A stretch of DNA of 8,940 nt from the NCBI GenBank assembly GCA_030631125.1, contig DAOVLS010000073.1, positions 1 to 8,940 on the forward strand, written 5' to 3'. Within the stretch, counting starts at the first letter, position 1, and every line of letters begins with the position of its first letter. The notes beneath the pieces were generated by a model. The model searched no databases. It had not been told where the DNA came from and saw only the letters and a program-made list of their open reading frames with translations. Origin of the DNA: Planctomycetales bacterium. GTDB lineage: Bacteria > Planctomycetota > Phycisphaerae > SM23-33. The position numbers were made by a program, and so were the translations under genes. Shown in pieces: positions 4,557-8,940 of this stretch.

Positions 4557-6751
4557 AAACCTGGGACAAGTTGGTCGATTTGCTGACTGATCGGCTACGG
4601 GTGGACCCGGAGTTGCGGCTGGATGTGGCAGAGGAGTTGCGTGCGCATCTTGAGGATTCCGCAGCCGAGTTTCGCCAGGCCGGTCAGAGCGACGAAGAAG
4701 CCGCCGCCAGCGCCGCAAAGGCGCTCGGCGACCCGCAGCAACTGGCAGATGAACTCTGGCAGGCCAACCGCCGGCGAATCCGCATACGAGGCGTCCTCCG
4801 CTGGAGCGCCCGCGCAGCCCTCGTGCCAGGCGCAATTCTAGTCATCATCGCAATAGCAATGGGGATGAGGGGCGGGTATCCGCTTCTTTCCCGGGGGACA
4901 CTATACTCATGTTATCGGACGGACGACTTGACCGAGGAGCAGCGTTTTATTTTCGACGGCGACCCCGCCGCGAAGACGCGCCTTGAGCGGGCCAAGTCAA
5001 TCACCGATCGCTGGCCTGATAATCCTGTCTATTACAGCAACTATGTAGCCCAACTGATGCGTACAGGCGGTTTTAACGACGGGCGGTGGGGTATCAAACC
5101 TGAGCGCCTTGACGAGATTCTGGCTGTGCTGGATAAGGGCGAGCGGATCGACCCTGACAACGCCTCCTATAACTTCACGAAGGCGTCGTGGCTGATCATT
5201 ACCTCCAGTGATATAAGCGAAGATTCGTCGCGCACGTACGAAAGGATTGATTACAACGACAAGGTCTGCCTGAAGGAATGCTGGCAGATTAAGATTCGCG
5301 ATCAGGATTTGTTCGATCGCGGCCTGGCCGAGTTCCGTAAGGGATTAGGCAAGAGCGAGTTCACCGGCCACTCCGTGGACATGATGCAATTGCGCCTGGG
5401 CCTGCTGCCTGAACCGAAGCGGCTCACTGACCACATACGGCGGGTAACGTTCCAGATAGCAACTCTTCTGCCCTCAATAGGTCATTATCGCGTATTGGGA
5501 AGATCCATATCGGCTTATGCGATTGACCAGGCCGAGGCGGGGCGGGCGGATGAGGCAATTGAACTTGTCGATTCCGTAGGCCTGATGGCGACAAAGTTGG
5601 GGGCGAGGAATCAAACGCTCGTTGGTCTGTTTGTGGCGCGTGGTGTACGCGTCGAAGGTCTGGCCCACGCCGAACAGGTATATAAGGAACTCAACCGTCC
5701 GGAGCAAGCGGAACAGGCCCGGCTGGCCCGAAAGCAGCAGGACGCCTTATTCTATGAAATCCGCAAGAGGCCCAGTATGGATGAGCGCGACTTGGCACAC
5801 GCCGGAATGCTGATGGCCGTTCTTACCCCGTCACTGTCCGGATACAAGCCTGATTTTGAGCCGATGCGCACAGCAGAGCAGTTCCTTATCGCTGAGATGG
5901 GACTGATCCTGCTGCTTTGTGTGCTGGTTCTCCTTGCCCTGTTTTTGGGCGGGCTGGCGCTGGTGAGCCTGATAATCCAAAGGTCCGGGAACAAACCCAT
6001 ACTGCTGTTTGTCGGCTGGGGCAGAATCGGGAAGATTTGTCTTCTGGCGATTGTTGTGCCGGTGGCGGCGTACACCTTCTACGCCTATGTCCTGACGGCA
6101 TCCGACAGGGTGTACGGGCTGAATTACACAGCCGGTAAGACGCTCCTTGAATTTGTCGTTACATTGGGCGCGATATGTGTACTGCTTCTGGGTCTGGGCT
6201 ATTCTGCGATACGCCGTCGGGCTGAAGAAGTCGGTTTGGTCGTCCCGCCGCGATTGCGCCTGCGGGATCGGCGATGGATTGGAGGCGTCGGCGCTCTAAT
6301 CGTCCTGATCGTCGTTATCTATCTGGTTGGCTGGTGGGCCGGTCCGTTCAAACCGCAGAGGGGGAATTGGGTTGGATTGTGGGCACAATCGCTTGGAGCG
6401 GGTGGTAGTAATCTGGCGGGCTTCTCATCTATGTATGGCGCCTCGTTGGCCGTGATCGTGATTGCGTTTCTACTGTTTTGGGGCGTGAGGGAATTTGCCG
6501 GCTTGTATTGGACGCGGTATGACCATTTCCGCCGGACGCTGTATCGCAGCCTTGTTCCGATTATCGCCGCTGCCGTGATTGTCGTCGGTATCTTCTGCGG
6601 ATGGGCGTTGGCGCGCGGCGAAAATTCGGCAGCGCGGCGTATTACAGGTTCAGCAGGTTGCGGCAACGAACTGGAAGGGTCCGACTACCATCTGCTCCGC
6701 GACAACTTCGCCGCCCAACACGCGGAGATGATGGACAGACAGACAGGCTAG
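4553..6751 (+). CDS. Polytopic membrane protein with N-terminal HAAS-like domain, partner of PadR
   Basis: The 732 residues begin at the ATG that overlaps the padR stop; GGGGGTG (4541-4547) is a plausible ribosome site. Residues 1-75 form a helical domain (WDKLVDLL, LDVAEELRAHLED, AAASAAKALGDPQQLADEL) like the HAAS or permease-prefix modules found next to PadR genes. One membrane segment follows (about 87-105), then a long region (106-444) that should face the other side of the membrane. Helical repeats there look TPR-like: LERAKSITDRWPDNPVYYSN, then LDEILAVLDKGERIDPDNAS, and again near 320-395. Six further membrane segments lie at about 445-475, 490-512, 530-552, 574-596, 630-648 and 666-687, with a 45-residue hydrophilic tail. 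No transport or enzymatic motif is recognised. The N-terminal domain probably senses or transmits a signal tied to PadR, by analogy with similar gene pairs. Confidence 0.75.
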   Translation: MKTWDKLVDLLTDRLRVDPELRLDVAEELRAHLEDSAAEFRQAGQSDEEAAASAAKALGDPQQLADELWQANRRRIRIRGVLRWSARAALVPGAILVIIAIAMGMRGGYPLLSRGTLYSCYRTDDLTEEQRFIFDGDPAAKTRLERAKSITDRWPDNPVYYSNYVAQLMRTGGFNDGRWGIKPERLDEILAVLDKGERIDPDNASYNFTKASWLIITSSDISEDSSRTYERIDYNDKVCLKECWQIKIRDQDLFDRGLAEFRKGLGKSEFTGHSVDMMQLRLGLLPEPKRLTDHIRRVTFQIATLLPSIGHYRVLGRSISAYAIDQAEAGRADEAIELVDSVGLMATKLGARNQTLVGLFVARGVRVEGLAHAEQVYKELNRPEQAEQARLARKQQDALFYEIRKRPSMDERDLAHAGMLMAVLTPSLSGYKPDFEPMRTAEQFLIAEMGLILLLCVLVLLALFLGGLALVSLIIQRSGNKPILLFVGWGRIGKICLLAIVVPVAAYTFYAYVLTASDRVYGLNYTAGKTLLEFVVTLGAICVLLLGLGYSAIRRRAEEVGLVVPPRLRLRDRRWIGGVGALIVLIVVIYLVGWWAGPFKPQRGNWVGLWAQSLGAGGSNLAGFSSMYGASLAVIVIAFLLFWGVREFAGLYWTRYDHFRRTLYRSLVPIIAAAVIVVGIFCGWALARGENSAARRITGSAGCGNELEGSDYHLLRDNFAAQHAEMMDRQTG

Positions 6752-6760
6752 AACTGCAAA

Positions 6761-6835
6761 CTAGCCGCGACCGGTAGGGAGCGGGTATGTCGCCGGTGAT
6801 GAGCAACATGCCCGCTCGTTTCCACTCGCGGCTAG
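6761..6835. repeat. 75-bp hairpin element (type B), copy 2
   Basis: The 10-bp terminal inverted repeat (CTAGCCGCGA, TCGCGGCTAG), length and inner arms are the same as copy 1 at 4018-4092, but the central loop is different. It starts 9 bp after the stop of the membrane protein gene. It forms about 26 pairs, with pairing extending further into the loop than in copy 1. Confidence 0.85.
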
Positions 6836-6864
6836 CATAGTCTCATCAGAACACACGAGGATAT

Positions 6865-6893
6865 TTCGCAACATCTCCCAAAATCACTATAAT
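6865..6893 (+). promoter_or_regulatory. Candidate larB promoter (leaderless arrangement)
   Basis: A perfect TATAAT at 6888-6893 has TTCGCA (4 of 6 to TTGACA) at 6865-6870, with a 17-bp spacer. The ATG at 6902 begins 8 nt after the -10 box, and no Shine-Dalgarno sequence lies between them. Confidence 0.65.
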
Positions 6894-6901
6894 AATCCCC
6901 T

Positions 6902-7666
6902 ATGAACGAATCCGCATTACGAACTCTGCTGGAATCCGTTCGGGCTGGGGATACGAACCTCGATGAGGCTGTCGCCAAACTCCGCCGCCTGCCGTTTGAG
7001 GACATCGGCTTTGCGACGGTGGATCATCATCGGGCCATCCGCTGCGGCTTTCCCGAAGTTATCTACTGTCCCGGAAAAACGGCCGAGCAGGTGGTTGAGA
7101 TATTCTCCCGTCTCGCTGCTGGTGGTGAAAATGTATTGGCCAGCCGGGCTTCGCGCGAGGTATATGAGGCGGTGGCGGCGAAGTTTCCCGCTTCCGAGTA
7201 TCACGACCTTGCCCGTACAATCACGCTCCGGGAAGGCGAGCAGAAAGAACCCGTCGGACATATCGCTATCGTCGCTGCCGGGACTTCCGACCTTCCGGTG
7301 GCTGAAGAGGCTCGCGTTACCGCCGAGATAGTGGGCGGGCGCGTTACGACGCATTACGACGTCGGCGTCGCCGGCCTGCACCGCCTGCTGGCGGCGGCGG
7401 ATGAATTGCAGCAGGCCAATGCCATTGTCGTCGTCGCCGGTATGGAAGGGGCCTTGCCGAGCGTGGTCGGCGGGCTGGTGGGCGTGCCGGTAGTAGCCGT
7501 TCCGACTTCTGTCGGATACGGAGCGAGTTTCGGCGGCGTGGCTGCGCTGCTGGCAATGCTCAACTCCTGCGCGTCAAACGTCAGTGTCGTCAATATAGAT
7601 AACGGCTTCGCCGCCGGTTATATCGCGGCGATGATTAACAGACAGGGACTTGGGACTAGGGATTAG
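6902..7666 (+). CDS. larB: LarB, nickel-pincer cofactor biosynthesis carboxylase
   Basis: LarB carboxylates the pyridinium ring of nicotinic acid adenine dinucleotide and hydrolyses it to the dicarboxylated mononucleotide, the first step toward the nickel-pincer nucleotide used by lactate racemase and related enzymes. The 254 residues match the family length. An N-terminal helical part (1-30) is followed by VDHHRAIRCGFPEVIYCPGK (about 40-59). The C-terminal half is PurE-like: IAIVAAGTSDLPVAEEA, DVGVAGLHRLL, VVVAGMEGALPSVVGGL and PTSVGYGASFGG, ending MLNSCASNVSVVNIDNGFAA. The ATG at 6902 lies just after a -10 box and lacks a Shine-Dalgarno site. The last six residues (GLGTRD) and the stop come from a heptanucleotide repeat, so the native end has probably been altered. 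larC and larE are not in the window. Confidence 0.92.
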   Translation: MNESALRTLLESVRAGDTNLDEAVAKLRRLPFEDIGFATVDHHRAIRCGFPEVIYCPGKTAEQVVEIFSRLAAGGENVLASRASREVYEAVAAKFPASEYHDLARTITLREGEQKEPVGHIAIVAAGTSDLPVAEEARVTAEIVGGRVTTHYDVGVAGLHRLLAAADELQQANAIVVVAGMEGALPSVVGGLVGVPVVAVPTSVGYGASFGGVAALLAMLNSCASNVSVVNIDNGFAAGYIAAMINRQGLGTRD

Positions 7667-7674
7667 GGACTTGG
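7645..7674. repeat. Heptanucleotide tandem repeat GGGAYTW x4 at the larB 3' end
   Basis: Four 7-bp units (GGGACTT, GGGACTA, GGGATTA, GGGACTT) plus GG run through the end of larB, supplying its last codons and its stop (7664-7666). Such G-rich heptamers resemble the short tandemly repeated repetitive sequences described in filamentous cyanobacteria. Confidence 0.85.
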
Positions 7675-7681
7675 CGAACAA

Positions 7682-7702
7682 CGGCATCGGGCATTCGGCA
7701 TT
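7682..7702. repeat. Second heptanucleotide tandem repeat, (C/G)GGCAT(C/T) x3
   Basis: Three 7-bp units (CGGCATC, GGGCATT, CGGCATT) follow the first repeat block after 7 bp and end just before the start of the unrecognised gene. Confidence 0.7.
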
Positions 7703-7715
7703 TGTGGATAAAGAT

Positions 7716-8231
7716 ATGGGTTGGTTATCAAGGCTTCTGAATTATGTACCAAAGGCAGAGCGGGCTGGCATCACGCTTGACCACAGCTCATGTTGGAGGC
7801 TGACGGGTGTAACGAAAGATCATTCGATGTTCTTACGGGCACTTCCCTTGTTGTTGCCAGATGGGTCGATTCTCTATCTTGAGGATGGTTCGCCTCCTAA
7901 ACACTTGAGGAAGTTCCTGATTGCAAACATGCTTAAAGAAGCTTGCAGGATTGCAAAGAGCACAATCTGGCCTTGGCCGAAAGTCTATCACCTTCCGACG
8001 GGTAAGGAGTTTCTTTTCCGGTTGGCGGAACTAACCGAAAACTGCGCATGGCCCGAAGTTGCTATCCACCTTCACGCTTACAAAGACGGAGAGGTGCTTT
8101 TGGAGGGATACGATGCGTTTCTGGATCCGTTCTGCGTATCAAAGAAAATCCCAATGGAGATGATTAGGGCATTTTGTCAGGAACTAGGCTGCTCCTATGA
8201 AGGTGAAACGATTGACCCTCGCATTCGATAG
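7716..8231 (+). CDS. Unrecognised 171-residue protein, lower GC than its neighbours
   Basis: I do not recognise this protein. From the ATG at 7716 it has 171 residues, MGWLSRLLNYVPKAERAG to ETIDPRIR, with no signal peptide or clear membrane segment. It looks soluble and mixed alpha/beta, with aromatic and Cys residues (CWRLTG near 27-32, STIWPWPKVYHLPTGKEFLF in the middle, AFLDPFCVSKK and FCQELGCSYEGE near the end). No catalytic or nucleotide-binding motif is evident. The weak GTGGAT at 7704-7709 is the only ribosome site; an in-frame GTG at 7704 and a TTG at 7650 inside the repeat are alternatives. Hand counts give about 48-55% GC, against about 70% in sampled stretches of larB and nnrD. It sits between repeats and nnrD with 8 bp to the next start, which suggests later insertion into a larB-nnrD unit. 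Confidence 0.65.
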   Translation: MGWLSRLLNYVPKAERAGITLDHSSCWRLTGVTKDHSMFLRALPLLLPDGSILYLEDGSPPKHLRKFLIANMLKEACRIAKSTIWPWPKVYHLPTGKEFLFRLAELTENCAWPEVAIHLHAYKDGEVLLEGYDAFLDPFCVSKKIPMEMIRAFCQELGCSYEGETIDPRIR

Positions 8232-8239
8232 GCAAGACT

Positions 8240-8940
8240 ATGACTGATATTCGCCATATCACGACGTTGCCGAGACTGCCCGTCCGCAAGCCTGATGCTC
8301 ATAAGGGCGATTTTGGGCGTGTGCTGGTGGTCGGCGGTTCGCGCGGGACGATCGGCGCGCCGGCACTGGCGGCAAATGCCGCGCTTCGCGGCGGGGCGGG
8401 GCTGGTAACGGTGGCTGTGCCGGAGGCCGTACAGTTGACTGTCGCGTCGCTGTGCCCGTGTGCGACCTCGATTCCGCTCAAGTGTAACCGCAGCGGCGAC
8501 CTGTCGGCCCAGGCGACCGGACAGATGCTCACGGCTGCCGAGGCGTCCGACGTACTTGCCGTCGGGCCTGGATTGGGAGTATCCGGCGGGGCCGACCAAC
8601 TCGTCCGCGCCGCCCTTGGTCAGGACAACCCCGTCGTACTCGATGCCGACGGGCTGAACAATCTCGCCCGCATCGACGGCTGGGCCGGCATCCGCCGCTG
8701 CCCGCTCGTGCTGACGCCGCATCCGGGCGAAATGGCGCGACTGACGGATAAATCAGTCGAGCAGATTCAGTCCGACCGGGAAGGTTCCGCCGCCGCTGCC
8801 GCTCAGCAATGGTCCGGCGACATCGGCTTAACTGTGGTTTTGAAAGGCGCCGGTACGGTCGTAACCGACGGCCGGCGGGTATTCATTAATAAGACCGGCA
8901 ATCCCGGCATGGCCACCGGTGGGACCGGCGACGTGCTAAC
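8240..8940 (+). CDS. nnrD: ADP-dependent NAD(P)H-hydrate dehydratase, 5' part (3' end off window)
   Basis: This enzyme removes water from damaged NADHX/NADPHX to restore NAD(P)H, using ADP in bacteria. The frame is open for 233 codons to the right edge. It starts straight into the dehydratase (YjeF C-terminal, ribokinase-like) domain, so it is the stand-alone form without the N-terminal epimerase domain. Visible motifs are HKGDFGRVLVVGGSRG (residues 21-36), AANAALRGGAGLVTVAVP, VGPGLG, VVLDADGLN, LVLTPHPGEMARL, VVLKGAGTVVTDG and NPGMATGGTGDVL at the edge; the last contains the GTGD catalytic and nucleotide-binding loop. About 50-60 residues should be missing from a typical length near 280-290. 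The ATG at 8240 follows the previous stop by 8 bp, with only a weak ribosome site (GGCAAG). Confidence 0.9.
   Translation, partial: MTDIRHITTLPRLPVRKPDAHKGDFGRVLVVGGSRGTIGAPALAANAALRGGAGLVTVAVPEAVQLTVASLCPCATSIPLKCNRSGDLSAQATGQMLTAAEASDVLAVGPGLGVSGGADQLVRAALGQDNPVVLDADGLNNLARIDGWAGIRRCPLVLTPHPGEMARLTDKSVEQIQSDREGSAAAAAQQWSGDIGLTVVLKGAGTVVTDGRRVFINKTGNPGMATGGTGDVL

Noticed and set aside
6734..6745. Three GACA units at the end of the membrane protein gene.
   Set aside because: Too short to stand out from chance, and it keeps the reading frame.
7691..8227. A 7-bp direct repeat GCATTCG flanking the unrecognised gene (7691-7697 and 8221-8227), considered as a target duplication.
   Set aside because: It is short, the left copy lies inside a tandem repeat of similar units, and no inverted terminal repeats or transposase accompany it.

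Overview
The window looks like chromosomal DNA from an uncultured, fairly GC-rich bacterium. I lean towards Planctomycetota, class Phycisphaerae or a relative. The reasons are the PadR plus HAAS-type membrane protein pair, an Obg/DRG-like TGS GTPase beginning MPANLTPEYEKA, secreted Asp/Arg-rich proteins, palindromic repeats in the spacers, and heptanucleotide tandem repeats. The assignment comes from style and recalled family patterns, not from a database search. No rRNA, tRNA, CRISPR array, transposase or integrase is visible.

Layout. (1) 1-381, minus: 5' part of an Amidohydrolase-2 family enzyme that runs off the left edge; its upstream region carries a five-unit pentanucleotide repeat. (2) 565-1545, plus: TGS-domain GTPase, probably leaderless. 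(3) 1552-3195, minus: secreted protein with an Asp-rich linker, a jelly-roll-like lyase/lectin-type domain and a highly charged coiled-coil tail; it converges on the GTPase with only 6 bp between the stop codons. (4) 3493-3867, plus: small pyridoxamine-phosphate-oxidase-like flavin protein. (5) 3868-4208: a spacer packed with structure, holding a 105-bp double-hairpin element, a 75-bp single-hairpin element, a terminator-like hairpin that reuses the arm of that element, and a two-tier concentric palindrome at the padR promoter. (6) 4209-6751: padR and a 732-residue membrane protein joined by an ATGA stop/start overlap. (7) 6761-6835: a second copy of the 75-bp hairpin element. (8) 6902-8940: larB (nickel-pincer cofactor synthesis), an unrecognised lower-GC gene behind heptanucleotide repeats, and the 5' part of nnrD (NAD(P)HX repair).

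How the genes work together. PadR probably represses its own operon through the palindrome over its promoter, and the membrane protein is the regulated output. LarB and NnrD both act on nicotinamide-type nucleotides and may form one transcription unit interrupted by the foreign-looking gene at 7716-8231. Four genes have clear Shine-Dalgarno sites. The GTPase gene and larB have none, but each has a -10 box 7-8 nt before the start codon, which is the arrangement of leaderless mRNAs.

The most interesting material is non-coding: the paired 75-bp elements, whose arm differences mostly keep base pairing on the plus strand, and the concentric PadR operator candidate.
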